Assembly: GCA_965200235.1 (NCBI GenBank)
Contig: OZ241339.1
Span: forward strand, 1,922,001-1,986,000
Direction of reading: 5' to 3'
Length of the DNA: 64,000 nt
Source of the DNA: Azotimanducus chitobiosivorans
GTDB lineage: Bacteria > Pseudomonadota > Gammaproteobacteria > Pseudomonadales > Azotimanducaceae
Shown here one piece after another: positions 35,772-44,923 of this stretch. The translations under genes were made by a program, and so were the position numbers. Within the stretch, counting starts at the first letter, position 1. Every line of letters begins with the position of its first letter. A model generated the notes under the pieces. The model did not search any database and was not told the DNA's origin. It worked only from the letters and a program-made list of their open reading frames with translations.

Positions 35772-36066
35772 AGGAAAAACATTCTAAATCAATAGGTTAC
35801 GATGATACTCTGAGATGTTAACCGGACGGTAGTGACTCAAACTCTCAAATTCCGTCGCCGACAGCGGCAACCCCATTTGACTTATCGAATTGAGTCGCCC
35901 AAGCGTTCATGCGCGTATACGAATCGCCGGTCTCGACAGCCGCATAGCAGCCAAAGTCTTTTAGCAGGAGCATGTACGACTATAATCTAGTGCCTACAAG
36001 GATGCACAAGGTGCAGGACCCACTGCCGATGTATCAGATGTTTGAATCCCGAAATAGGAGCAGCAG
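35772..36066 (+). promoter_or_regulatory. upstream region of the ParB-ATPase operon with TATAAT
   Basis: These 295 bases are AT-richer than the flanks. A perfect -10 hexamer TATAAT stands at 35981-35986, with only a weak -35. AGGAGC precedes the ATG at 36067 by six bases. No clear operator or ORF is seen. Confidence 0.45.
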
Positions 36067-38259
36067 ATGAGTGATGACATCGTGGAAGGCCCGTCTAGTC
36101 GGCGTCGCTCGGTGTCGATTGATCGGCTGTACCTCGACCCAAACAACTTCCGGTTTGCCGATCATCCTGACTATCAGGAGGTTCCGCCGGATCGAGTCTT
36201 CAACGCAAACGTGCAGCGACGCACGAACGGACTCGTGCTTGGACGTAATCAAGAGAATGTTCACGACCTCATCGCAAGCATTAAAGCGAATGGCTGGCTT
36301 GAGATCGACCCGATACTTGTCGATGCCAAGGACAAGGGGCGCTTCCTCGTCGTTGAAGGCAATCGTCGTGTTGCGACCCTCAAGTACCTACATCGCAGGT
36401 ACCAAGAAGATGCTATTGATCTTGGCAAACTTGACACCGATACGTTTTCCAAGCTGCCAGTCGTTCTTTACCAAGGTACAGGCGAAAAAGACTACTTGGT
36501 GATGATGGGGCTTCACCACATCTCCGGGAAGCGACGCTGGCCTGCAATTAACCGCGCAAGAGCGATGAAGAGCCTGCTGAATCAGTTTGACGGCGACGCG
36601 GATGCGGTTTGCGATGCGCTCGGGGTCACCAAACGGGAATTCAACCTGTCAGTGCGTGCGCTGGCGCTTGTGGATATGTACAAGGAGAGTGACTACGGCG
36701 ACCAATTGCGGTCGGAGCAGTTCAACTTGTTTCGGGAGGTTCTGGCCAACGAGGCGATGCGTACATGGCTAGGGTGGAATCACGAAGATCTTGCGGCCGC
36801 CGCCGAGCCCAACCTAAACCGTTTGTTTTCCTGGTTGTCGCAGGAGCCGCACATAGGCGATGAGGTGGAAGAGGGTCAGGATGTCGATATTGAGTCTACT
36901 TCTGACCCAGTGATAACGACGGTGTCACAAGTCCGAGAACTTGCCAAAATTATCAAGGACCCCGAGGCTGTCCAGCGACTCGATCTCACTCGCAGTCTTC
37001 AGGAAGCCACGCTGTCCAGTGATCTTCTCGTCAAGAGCGAAATTGATGATGCCTTCAAATCCTGTGACCGGGGGATCGGGAAGCTCAGTAGCCGTATCAG
37101 CATACTTGCATCGGACGAACTGGACCGGGTTGAGCAACTCATCGGCAAGCTTCAAGGGGTGATGCTGGCACGTAAACGACAACCGCCGACCACCGGACCG
37201 CGGCTACCGTGGCAGCCGTTCAATGAGATCACCCAAACGCGGTTTTCTTCGCTGCATGTTTGTGGTTATCGGGGTATCAACGAACTCGTGCTTGATGGGC
37301 TCGGTCGTATCAATCTCATCGTTGGTGTGAATAACGCGGGCAAGACATCCCTGCTTGAAGCCATATACCTGCTTGCCCATCTGAATGACGAGCGAGCATT
37401 GATCGATACGATTCATTGGCGAGCCCGCATTGATGGCGATCTACCTCCCATATGGCTTGACAAGCAGCTCCCGCGGGTTGCTGAAATTTCCGGTAGATTC
37501 GATCAGGTTGCGGACAATGCCGTTAGCGTGAAGTTTTCTAGATGCGCCGATCCCGATTCAGGCATTGGCGATCAGACATCTTTCCTATCAAAGCTCACTA
37601 TCGAATCAAGTTACGAGCAACACACGCAAGATACAGAGGTGGCATTCTTCGGAGATCGCCCTCGACGGACGCGATTTAACGGGCAGCATTGGTTGTGCCG
37701 GTCTGCGTTCACAAGTCCATTCTCCGCTAACCGGCCAGATACACTTGAACGCTGTTTCAGTGAGAGTGTGCAAGCCGGAACCAAGCAATATGTCATTGAC
37801 TTCATCCGCGAGTATGTCGACCCGGGTGTGCGCAATATCGAGATGGCCGACCGAGACAGCCGCTTTGTCGTGACCCATGACAAGTTTCCAAGGGCACCAG
37901 ATCTATCAGAGTTTGGAGATGGCGTGCGACGAATATTCGAGATCGGATTGCTTTGTGCCGGTGTGCGCGGGGGCGTGCTGCTTGTCGACGAGTTTGAAAA
38001 CGCAATCCATACAGGAATTCTCAAAGATTTCACCCGTCTTCTTCAAGTCCTTGCCCACAAACTGAACGTACAAGTATTTCTCTCGACACACAGCAAGGAG
38101 GCGATCGATGCATTCGTGCTCAATGGGTACGAAACTGAGGACATCGTCGCCTATGCCATCAACCGTAGCGACGAGTGCGTGAATGCGGTACGCTTTGACG
38201 GCAATCGCATGAAGTCGCTCCATGAGGCTATCGATTTCGATTTGCGAGGGATTCGATGA
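36067..38259 (+). CDS. ParB/Srx-like domain fused to OLD-type AAA ATPase
   Basis: A 730-residue two-part protein. Residues 14-130 look like a ParB N-terminal/Srx domain: LDPNNFRF, ASIKANGWLEIDPILV and the nucleotide-site word VVEGNRRVATLK (96-106). A ParB-type HTH may follow (ADAVCDALGVTKREF, about 178-193). Residues 395-730 form an ABC-like ATPase of the AAA_15/AAA_21 (OLD, RecF) class, with Walker A GVNNAGKTS at 420-428, a signature-like FGDGVRR, Walker B VLLVDEFEN at 637 and STHS at 673. It overlaps the TOPRIM gene by ATGA. The layout resembles AriA/AriB of PARIS or a split OLD nuclease, but the ParB addition is unusual. I infer anti-phage defence. Confidence 0.8.
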   Translation: MSDDIVEGPSSRRRSVSIDRLYLDPNNFRFADHPDYQEVPPDRVFNANVQRRTNGLVLGRNQENVHDLIASIKANGWLEIDPILVDAKDKGRFLVVEGNRRVATLKYLHRRYQEDAIDLGKLDTDTFSKLPVVLYQGTGEKDYLVMMGLHHISGKRRWPAINRARAMKSLLNQFDGDADAVCDALGVTKREFNLSVRALALVDMYKESDYGDQLRSEQFNLFREVLANEAMRTWLGWNHEDLAAAAEPNLNRLFSWLSQEPHIGDEVEEGQDVDIESTSDPVITTVSQVRELAKIIKDPEAVQRLDLTRSLQEATLSSDLLVKSEIDDAFKSCDRGIGKLSSRISILASDELDRVEQLIGKLQGVMLARKRQPPTTGPRLPWQPFNEITQTRFSSLHVCGYRGINELVLDGLGRINLIVGVNNAGKTSLLEAIYLLAHLNDERALIDTIHWRARIDGDLPPIWLDKQLPRVAEISGRFDQVADNAVSVKFSRCADPDSGIGDQTSFLSKLTIESSYEQHTQDTEVAFFGDRPRRTRFNGQHWLCRSAFTSPFSANRPDTLERCFSESVQAGTKQYVIDFIREYVDPGVRNIEMADRDSRFVVTHDKFPRAPDLSEFGDGVRRIFEIGLLCAGVRGGVLLVDEFENAIHTGILKDFTRLLQVLAHKLNVQVFLSTHSKEAIDAFVLNGYETEDIVAYAINRSDECVNAVRFDGNRMKSLHEAIDFDLRGIR

Positions 38260-39137
38260 AGGCGGTCCTCGTGTTCTGCGAAGGTCGTCATGATGCCGTC
38301 TTCGCGCAACGAAGCTTGGGCACACATGCAGGATGCCAATGGGTGAACACGCCCATCGGCGAATTGCCAACGCCCTTCGGACGCAATAATGTTGCGAGAA
38401 AAGGATTCATCGCGGGCTGGTTGGAACGACGCGCTCACGAAGACCTTTCAGTGAGGGCAGCCGCACACCCAAGCGAGCCTCGCTTTGAAGCAATCATTAA
38501 AAATGTAACAACTGATACGATCTTCGTCATCATCAGTACTCAGGGAAAGAAAAAGCCGAGACTTGTCGTGAGTCTACTGCGCGCCTTGGACGACATACTT
38601 CGCCCACCACCGAGCACTTTCGATATATCCGAATATGCGGCAGCGTTCCTGTTCGATGCGAACTCGGAGGGAGTGAAAGCGACATTGCAGGGATTTGGTG
38701 ACCAGTATCGTGAACTCTTTGGCGATCTTGTGGGGCTCCGTCACAATCGATGGACAACCAGCGAAACTGTTCCTGTAGGCTGTTTTGTTTTTCACAAAGA
38801 TGCGCAAGAGCCGACGGGCACACTTGAAGATCACTTGGCACCAATGGTCAAAGGCGCTTGGCCGAATCGCTTTTTGGAGGCAGAGGGGTTTATTGACGAA
38901 AAGCGACGCGAAAGCGACAAGGTCTCTAATAGTGAGTCTGAGCGGTTGAAGGCAATCATCACGGCCGCTGGGCAGTTCGATCACCCAGGCGATCCTATGT
39001 CGATCATCATCGGGCGCAATGGTATTCCAACAGCCGCATTTGAAAAATCGCAGACCAGCAAGAGTCTCAGTCGGTTTCTGACACAAATCCCGTGGCGAGC
39101 GCCATTGAAGACGGGGAGTTCGGTACCCTCGGTCTGA
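38256..39137 (+). CDS. TOPRIM-like protein, putative effector nuclease
   Basis: A 293-residue protein. VLVFCEGRHDAVFAQRSL gives the first TOPRIM Glu (E9), and AAAFLFDANSEGVKATLQGF (residues 128-147) supplies the Asp-containing strand, with DAN in place of DXD. This is the order found in OLD-like and DUF3226/DUF4435-type TOPRIM proteins. Paired with the overlapping ATPase gene, it is best read as the nuclease or tRNase arm released or activated by the ATPase. The variant second acid (Asn for Asp) leaves catalysis uncertain. No other domain is visible. Confidence 0.65.
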   Translation: MKAVLVFCEGRHDAVFAQRSLGTHAGCQWVNTPIGELPTPFGRNNVARKGFIAGWLERRAHEDLSVRAAAHPSEPRFEAIIKNVTTDTIFVIISTQGKKKPRLVVSLLRALDDILRPPPSTFDISEYAAAFLFDANSEGVKATLQGFGDQYRELFGDLVGLRHNRWTTSETVPVGCFVFHKDAQEPTGTLEDHLAPMVKGAWPNRFLEAEGFIDEKRRESDKVSNSESERLKAIITAAGQFDHPGDPMSIIIGRNGIPTAAFEKSQTSKSLSRFLTQIPWRAPLKTGSSVPSV

Positions 39138-39315
39138 AAAGCAATGCGGCGGCATCCTCATGAACATGGTTCGCATGTTGGAAGGGGATGAAAAAGAAGA
39201 AACGGGGGCGACATTCATCTCAACGAGAGTCGCATTGGATCAGCTTTTGGGTTCCGGTCTTGTGAGTATCGGGAAAATCGAGCCTGCGTTATCCCAATTC
39301 CCCCAATGCGGACAT

Positions 39316-40620
39316 TCATCCGTGACAAGGCGCGGAAAGCAAGTGACGGCACCTGTCACGCAAGAGTTCGATTGTTTTCTTTCTATCTCGGCCTGTGGAC
39401 AGGTGTGTCCGCAGTGAAGGTATTGGGACTTGGAGATGTCGTTTCACTTTCTCGTATTGATCGTCAACCTCAAAGACGCCGCAATGGATACATTGGTGAA
39501 AGACAGTGTCGATTCGTTCATTCGTCATGCCAAACTTCGTTTTTGCAATGTCTTTCACTTCATATGCGGTGAACGTTTCACCAGTTCCCCGTTGCCGCAA
39601 GCACTCGGTCAAGGCTTCGCCATACTCACCGAAATCAACCCTATCGAGCACATCCTCGTAGTGATCCACACGAAATTCGTGGCCGATTTCGAGCACTCGT
39701 TCAAGCGTGATCCGAGGCGTACCGGACACAAGCTCCCCGGCAATCCCGCGCATATAGGCTTGCAAATGGCGTGGATAGCATTCGCTCGTTTCGATGATGG
39801 CTTGGTTGAAGGCGGCAAGTGTATTGGCCGGAATATCGTGGAATCCGAACTGTGAATGCGACCAAAACTCATCAAGGACAAGCTGCACCTCGGATTCCTG
39901 CAGTGTACCGAGCCTACTTGGTTTGCTTCCCGTGATGCGTGGCGACACGCCAACATCGGAGAGCTTCTGTCTCGTATCAGACAGTCCGCTGAATACGGTA
40001 AAAACTTTGAGCTGCCCAGTCTCCCCATCGCCTAGCGAAATGGCAATGTCATTCAGATCTTCATAGGTTGCCCGAACTCGTTGCGCCTCATCAATCAGCA
40101 CAATGAACAACTTGTCACTTGGGACTTCAAGGCAATTGTTCAACACGCTCCAAACAGGCTCCCCCGTTTGCAGTCGTTCCACCGGCGTGAGCTTGGACGA
40201 GCCATAACCAACACCAAGCGTGATGCCTTTGATGCCTAGGGTTCCCTGATACGCCTTTTGTGTGGTTCCATGTACGAAATTGTTGCCGAAACCACAGCTT
40301 TCAGCAAAGGTGCCGACGAATTGAGATGGATGATTCAGGTGATTCCCTGTCAAGTGAACAGGCAGCACATCCTCCGAATGGATGTACGTGTTTCGTAATT
40401 CTCGAAGGACGGATGTCTTCCCACTCCCCGGCGGACCTTCAATCACATGGGCGTTGTCAAGAGACCGACCGGCTTCGCGGAGTTCCCATAGTTGCTTTTC
40501 GACATCTTCGAAAACAGCATCGCGTCCGACAAACAAAAAAGGTTCCCGGCGATCACCTTTGCGCACCAAGGAATCCAAGGCTTCCCTGTTCCGGTCTGTC
40601 ACGTTGTTTTCGATATGCAT
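39316..40620 (-). CDS. AAA ATPase of unassigned family, C-terminal winged helix
   Basis: About 434 residues from ATG 40620; an extension to 40683 is possible. After FVGRDAVFEDV comes Walker A EGPPGSGKTS (62-70), Walker B LFIVLIDEAQR and an Arg-finger-like GSKPSRLGTL segment. The C-terminal third resembles an Orc1/Cdc6- or TniB-like winged helix ending PIPSLRTHL. It is a distant paralogue of the protein at 49458, which ends PIPSMRDFI. It converges on the TOPRIM gene with 178 bases between. It could be a third component of that system or an independent ATPase; the sequence does not decide. Confidence 0.75.
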   Translation of the reverse strand: MHIENNVTDRNREALDSLVRKGDRREPFLFVGRDAVFEDVEKQLWELREAGRSLDNAHVIEGPPGSGKTSVLRELRNTYIHSEDVLPVHLTGNHLNHPSQFVGTFAESCGFGNNFVHGTTQKAYQGTLGIKGITLGVGYGSSKLTPVERLQTGEPVWSVLNNCLEVPSDKLFIVLIDEAQRVRATYEDLNDIAISLGDGETGQLKVFTVFSGLSDTRQKLSDVGVSPRITGSKPSRLGTLQESEVQLVLDEFWSHSQFGFHDIPANTLAAFNQAIIETSECYPRHLQAYMRGIAGELVSGTPRITLERVLEIGHEFRVDHYEDVLDRVDFGEYGEALTECLRQRGTGETFTAYEVKDIAKTKFGMTNERIDTVFHQCIHCGVFEVDDQYEKVKRHLQVPIPSLRTHLSTGRDRKKTIELLRDRCRHLLSAPCHG

Positions 40621-40686
40621 GGCTGTCCCGAGGGCCTCGCATTCAATAAGGGGGATCGGCGTGTATTCGATTATAGGCGTCAAAAC

Positions 40687-40956
40687 CTATGCATGTTGTA
40701 GCTTTCGTTGTCCAGCCCTAATTCCCTGATAAGGAAGAGGGGAGAGCGAGGGGCTCGCGCACGGTGCGTCGGACGGGGAATCGCCTTCTGCCGCCTTTGT
40801 CGTTTCGCTCAGCCCTTTTGATGCCTCGCTCATGGTTTGCAATGTGTACAAAATGGCTCGCTGCGTTTTGATGTCGGTGAAAAACGCATCTTTGCCCTCT
40901 TGCTCAGCTATTCTTGAGACGTAGTGTGCCCCATCTAGCATCGAACTGATGAGCAC
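40687..40956 (-). pseudogene. HEPN (HepT/DUF86-like) toxin, truncated, copy B
   Basis: Reads VLISSMLDGAHYVSRIAEQ, then DAFFTDIKTQRAILYTLQTM and SEASKGLSE, the first three helices of DUF86-type HEPN toxins. At about residue 55 it changes to a low-complexity tail (GDSPSDAPCASPSLSPL), and the RNXXXH motif is absent. The true start is probably a few codons upstream (to about 40986). It follows the MntA copy B gene. Confidence 0.6.
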
Positions 40957-41404
40957 TTGATCGGCATCGACACTCGGACTCAGAGCATTACCGCTTCGTT
41001 GAATATACGATCTTTCAGCATTGGGTGAACACTGCGGTCTACGACCACATCAACTTTACGACCGAGCAAAGATTCGACATCACCAAGCAATCCAGCAAGA
41101 TCAAACCCACTTGTTCGCGGTCCTGCTCGAACGAGCAAATCCACATCGCTCGACTCGCTCGCATCGCCTCGTGCCATCGAACCGAACACCCGAACATGAG
41201 AGAGCCCGTGCGTTTTGGCGATTTGCACGATGCGGTGGCGATGTTGTTCGATGAGCTTGTCCATGTGACAGATCAGGTTGCCTGAACAAGGGATGTTCTA
41301 CATGCGGATTATACCGGTGGATTGTGACGCGCTCGCCGCAAACAAGGCCTCCTTAGGGAGGGGACGTTCACACCGGAACTGCTGCCCCGAGACGGGAAGC
41401 TCTG
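40949..41404. repeat. direct repeat, copy B (about 456 bp)
   Basis: Same content and orientation as 34861-35314: HEPN start, complete nucleotidyltransferase gene and the upstream 140 bases ending GGGAAGCTCTG. It lies 66 bases from the 3' end of the intact TonB receptor, the neighbour whose fragment adjoins copy A. Confidence 0.9.
40980..41264 (-). CDS. mntA: minimal nucleotidyltransferase, MntA-like antitoxin, copy B
   Basis: A 94-residue near-copy of 34892-35176 with the same GSX10DXD motif (GS 28-29, DVD 40-42). Differences are at a few positions only, such as Asn to Ser at 36 and Val to Phe near the end. Its HepT partner is also decayed. Retention of both antitoxin genes while both toxins have broken is what addiction-module decay predicts. 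Confidence 0.88.
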   Translation of the reverse strand: MDKLIEQHRHRIVQIAKTHGLSHVRVFGSMARGDASESSDVDLLVRAGPRTSGFDLAGLLGDVESLLGRKVDVVVDRSVHPMLKDRIFNEAVML

Positions 41405-41470
41405 AGATGCTGGTCAGAGCTTCCCTCGCAGGGCAAGCTTTTAGTCGATTTTGCGCCGGTGATTCGTGAT

Positions 41471-43888
41471 TTACAGGCTCACGCGAGCGGTGATGCCAGC
41501 GCGACGCTGTTCGGGGAGGGTTGCGCCGATGGCACGACGAACCGCAAATCCTTGAAGCTGAACATAGCGTATAAGCGCAGGAGATGTGTCATCGTCCAGC
41601 GCGTTATCCACCCACACATCAAAGGATATGCGATCACTACGCACGCCTGCACGCAGATTGAGAATCTCGCGACTGCCCGTGCTGGCAAGACTGTACACTT
41701 GGGCAAAGCGCTCAGAGTTGTAGTTCCAGTCTGCTCGGACAAACCAATCCCAGTCAGCATTGATATCACCGTGGAAACTCGTCGACAGTGATGCCTGATG
41801 CTCGGAAGTGTGTGGGAGATGCGTACCTGAGACGACAATATCTCCACTCGCAGAGTACCCAGCTATCGCAGCCGCCTCCTTGAATGCGTTGTTGCGGGTG
41901 AGATTTGCACCCGCATCAGCGGACTGAATAAACTCCTCGATTTCGCTGTCCGTCCAAGCATAGGCGAGGCGAGCATCCCAGTAATCGGTCAATACGATGC
42001 TCAAATCAAGCTCCAGCCCTGTGATACTAGCCTGCCCAACATTCTCTAATATGGAAACGGTTTGAGTAGTTCCGTCAGCCGTTTCATAGGCGCGCGTCGA
42101 AGTCAGTTGCATGTCTTCCCAATCAATGTGATACACGGCGACATTGCTTTCAATACGACCATCCATCCATAGTCGCTTAAAGCCAGCTTCATAGCTGACT
42201 GCAGCTTCTTCGTCGACCGGACGATCAACATCCTCAATCCCCGTTTGCGAATTCAATGTTCCCGGCTTATTTCCTACACCTACATTGCCGTATATGAGCG
42301 TGTCTTCCGAAGGCTTGTAACTCAGAGTAACCTTTGGCAGAAAGGCATCGAAAGATCCCTCCACAGAATCAGATGCTCCGGCAGGCGTAATCTCAAATTC
42401 ATCGTCGTTGTATCGGGCTTCTGCACTCAAAGTAATCTGCTCTGTCAAATCAATTTCAACAGAACCAAATACAGAGATGCTTGTTATCGTTGAAGAACCG
42501 TCGTCGCGCGGAGGATTATTCGCGGGGTCGGTACGACGGGCCGTGTCACCACGACCAGAGCCGACTATGTCACCGCTTTCTTCGGAATCGTAGTAGTACA
42601 CCCCCCCCATGTAGCGAAGATTAGAACCTCGCTCACCACTCAGACGAAACTCCTGCGAGAAATCTTCAAAGGCATCGTTCTCAGAAGTATAAAAGCCGAA
42701 GGCACCTGCAGCCACTCCACCTCCGCCGAAGGTTTGGTCCTGCGTTGACTCCGTTTCAACGTCGTTGTAACCGGTGATCGATGTCAACACCATACTTTCG
42801 TTGAGATCGTAATCAAAGCGTAGACCAAGCCGCAAACTATCTCGTGTCGAACCGCCGTAGGGGAATCCCGTGCCCAAGTTCGCGAAGAAATCCGTATTCA
42901 CGCTGGTGCGGTCATCACCTCCGCTATGCTCCAGAACAGTCTCCGTATCTACCTCACCGCAATAGTAACCACTACCACCGTAGCCTGGACCGGTCGGGCC
43001 TGCTGGTCCAAAGTTTGCCATTGATTCTGGAGTCCCGGCGGGCGGTGCTGGCTGCATTACGTCTTGCGGGACTCGAAAGCAGTTGTTGAAGCTTGCAGGT
43101 AAAACGCCGATGGCGTAATGATCATCGTCGGTCTCCTCGTAGAGGGCATGTAGCCGGACGCTGAGTTGGTCAGTGGGGTCAAGAGTCAGCACACCCGCAA
43201 AGCTAGTGGTCTCTTCGCCTCCAACGTCATCCTCTGCGCCCCCAGGTGAAACGTTGTCGTACTCACCGCCTCGCTGGTATCGACTCACCGTTACAGCAAA
43301 CCCAGCGGTATCAGTCAGCGGCCCGCTGGCATGCGCTTCGATCCGTGAGTAGTCGCGCTCACCGAGTTCGAATGCGGCATCGGCCTCAAAAGAGTCACCA
43401 GCCTCCTTGAGCACATAGTTGACCGCGCCCGCCAAGGTTGAACGACCGTATAACGCGCTTTGCGGGCCTTTCACGACCTCAACACGCTCCAACGCCGCCA
43501 ACGGTATCGATTGACTGCCTCGCTCAATGATGATGCCATCCACAAAGAGGCCTGCGTTGGCGCGACCGATAACATTGGCCTGACCCCTAATAACAGGGCG
43601 GAAATCATTGCGCCCGAACGCATGTGCGAAGTCAAAGCCGGGCGTCGCATCGGCAATGTCTTGGAGCGAGACGATACCGCGCTCCTCAATCGCATCCGCC
43701 GTCAGCGCATTCACCGTCGCCGGCACATCGCGAAGGTTCTCTTCAATTTTCCTTGCGGTAACAACGATCTCCTCAATCATTGACGCGCCGGACTCTTCCT
43801 GCGCTAGAACGCCGATAGGAACGAGGCACAAGGAGAAAAGTGCCGAAAACAAGAACCCTTGGCCGAAACGTGAAACTTTATTGTTCAT
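41471..43888 (-). CDS. TonB-dependent receptor
   Basis: An 805-residue outer-membrane receptor. A signal peptide (FLFSALFSLCLVPIGVLAQ) precedes the TonB-box-like MIEEIVVTARKIEENLRDVP. The plug domain shows ATPGFDFAHAF, RPVIRGQANVIG, GLFVDGI and VEVVKGPQSALYGRST. The barrel runs to an aromatic-poor last strand, RAGITARVSL. It is of the siderophore/vitamin-receptor-like type common in marine gammaproteobacteria; the ligand is not known. GAGGGGG stands before the ATG. It is divergent from the DUF3598 gene. Confidence 0.92.
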   Translation of the reverse strand: MNNKVSRFGQGFLFSALFSLCLVPIGVLAQEESGASMIEEIVVTARKIEENLRDVPATVNALTADAIEERGIVSLQDIADATPGFDFAHAFGRNDFRPVIRGQANVIGRANAGLFVDGIIIERGSQSIPLAALERVEVVKGPQSALYGRSTLAGAVNYVLKEAGDSFEADAAFELGERDYSRIEAHASGPLTDTAGFAVTVSRYQRGGEYDNVSPGGAEDDVGGEETTSFAGVLTLDPTDQLSVRLHALYEETDDDHYAIGVLPASFNNCFRVPQDVMQPAPPAGTPESMANFGPAGPTGPGYGGSGYYCGEVDTETVLEHSGGDDRTSVNTDFFANLGTGFPYGGSTRDSLRLGLRFDYDLNESMVLTSITGYNDVETESTQDQTFGGGGVAAGAFGFYTSENDAFEDFSQEFRLSGERGSNLRYMGGVYYYDSEESGDIVGSGRGDTARRTDPANNPPRDDGSSTITSISVFGSVEIDLTEQITLSAEARYNDDEFEITPAGASDSVEGSFDAFLPKVTLSYKPSEDTLIYGNVGVGNKPGTLNSQTGIEDVDRPVDEEAAVSYEAGFKRLWMDGRIESNVAVYHIDWEDMQLTSTRAYETADGTTQTVSILENVGQASITGLELDLSIVLTDYWDARLAYAWTDSEIEEFIQSADAGANLTRNNAFKEAAAIAGYSASGDIVVSGTHLPHTSEHQASLSTSFHGDINADWDWFVRADWNYNSERFAQVYSLASTGSREILNLRAGVRSDRISFDVWVDNALDDDTSPALIRYVQLQGFAVRRAIGATLPEQRRAGITARVSL

Positions 43889-44001
43889 TGGATGACCCCC
43901 TCGATAGGTTTGCTAGAAGTGAGCGTGAAGTCGAATATAGCATAATGATATATCATGTGTACAACTTGCGGAACAATCAAAGGACGCATTAAGGAGACAT
44001 C

Positions 44002-44451
44002 ATGGCTGACACGATTCGAACAGGCATGCCGGTACTCGCGCGGCACGAAGGCGAATGGAAGGGTGAATACGTCCTGCACGCACCCGACGGCTCGGTGCTC
44101 GACCGGCACGATTCGCACCTTATCTGCACGTTTCCAGACGCGAGCGACTTCGATTACTTTCAGCAGAACATTTACAAGTGGGCGGACGGACGGGGCGAGA
44201 CCTTTGACTTTCCGGCGACGTATCGCGACGGGCGCATCTGGTGGGACACCGAGCGCATTGCCGGGTCTGCGTGGGAAGTCGATGAGCGCAGCATCATGCT
44301 TTCGTGGACGCGCAAAGACATGCCCGGCAGCTATCTCTACGAGATGATTCAGATCAACGCGACAAGCGACAAGCGCGCCCGCACTTGGCATTGGTTTCAG
44401 GATGATGAGATCGTCAAGCGCACTTGTATACGGGAGAATCGCATCGCTTGA
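44002..44451 (+). CDS. DUF3598 (lipocalin-like) domain protein
   Basis: A 149-residue protein, AAGGAG before the ATG. The pattern LARHEGEWKGEYVLHAPDGS, DRHDSHLICTFPD, YFQQNIYKWADGR and RDGRIWWDTERIAGSAWEVD is the DUF3598 beta-barrel, shared with cyanobacterial chromophore-lyase-like proteins. No signal peptide. It probably binds a small hydrophobic ligand, as inferred from fold. It stands alone between the receptor and the Rpn array. Confidence 0.8.
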   Translation: MADTIRTGMPVLARHEGEWKGEYVLHAPDGSVLDRHDSHLICTFPDASDFDYFQQNIYKWADGRGETFDFPATYRDGRIWWDTERIAGSAWEVDERSIMLSWTRKDMPGSYLYEMIQINATSDKRARTWHWFQDDEIVKRTCIRENRIA

Positions 44452-44471
44452 GCGATGTGCCGGAGGGCTGC

Positions 44472-44920
44472 TTAAGACTCCGCGGCGCCGTTGGCAGACA
44501 GCTTGGCGAGGATTTCCGCTTCGCTTTGGCAGTCAATGATCCAGTCCAAGACTTGCTCGAAGTCCGCCGGCTCGTGCCTGTCCGATAGATACGCTGTCAG
44601 CCCTTCCCCTGCACGGCGCCCGAACTTCCGCGCCGCCTGGCGCCCGAGCCGCGCGCGTTCCGCAGCTCGAAGCTCATGCGTGGCTTGTTCGATGCCCTGC
44701 TGCCTGCCCTGCTCGATGCCTTGTTGCCTGCCTTCCGTCCTGAACTTCTCCTGCGCTTCCGGAAAGATGTCAAATACACTCATGGTCACCTCCTCTGGGT
44801 CTGATCCTTTAAATTTCGTCGGCCAGAGCACGTCCCGCACCCAGACCGCCAAGTCCTGGCACAGCGCCTCGTCCTCATGGATCCATCGCCGCCACGCCTG
44901 CTGCAAGGCATCCGCCGTCT
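44472..44920 (-). pseudogene. Rpn-type nuclease, C-terminal fragment (array copy 1)
   Basis: About 145 residues beginning ETADALQQAWRRWIHEDEAL, homologous to residue 185 onward of the complete copy at 44924. It includes DPEEVTMSVFDIFPEAQEK, a GRQQGIEQ repeat and the tail FGRRAGEGLTAYLSD. The PD-(D/E)XK core is missing. It begins only a few bases after the stop of copy 2, so it arose by a tandem duplication that kept the C-terminal half only. Confidence 0.75.
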
Positions 44921-44923
44921 CGT

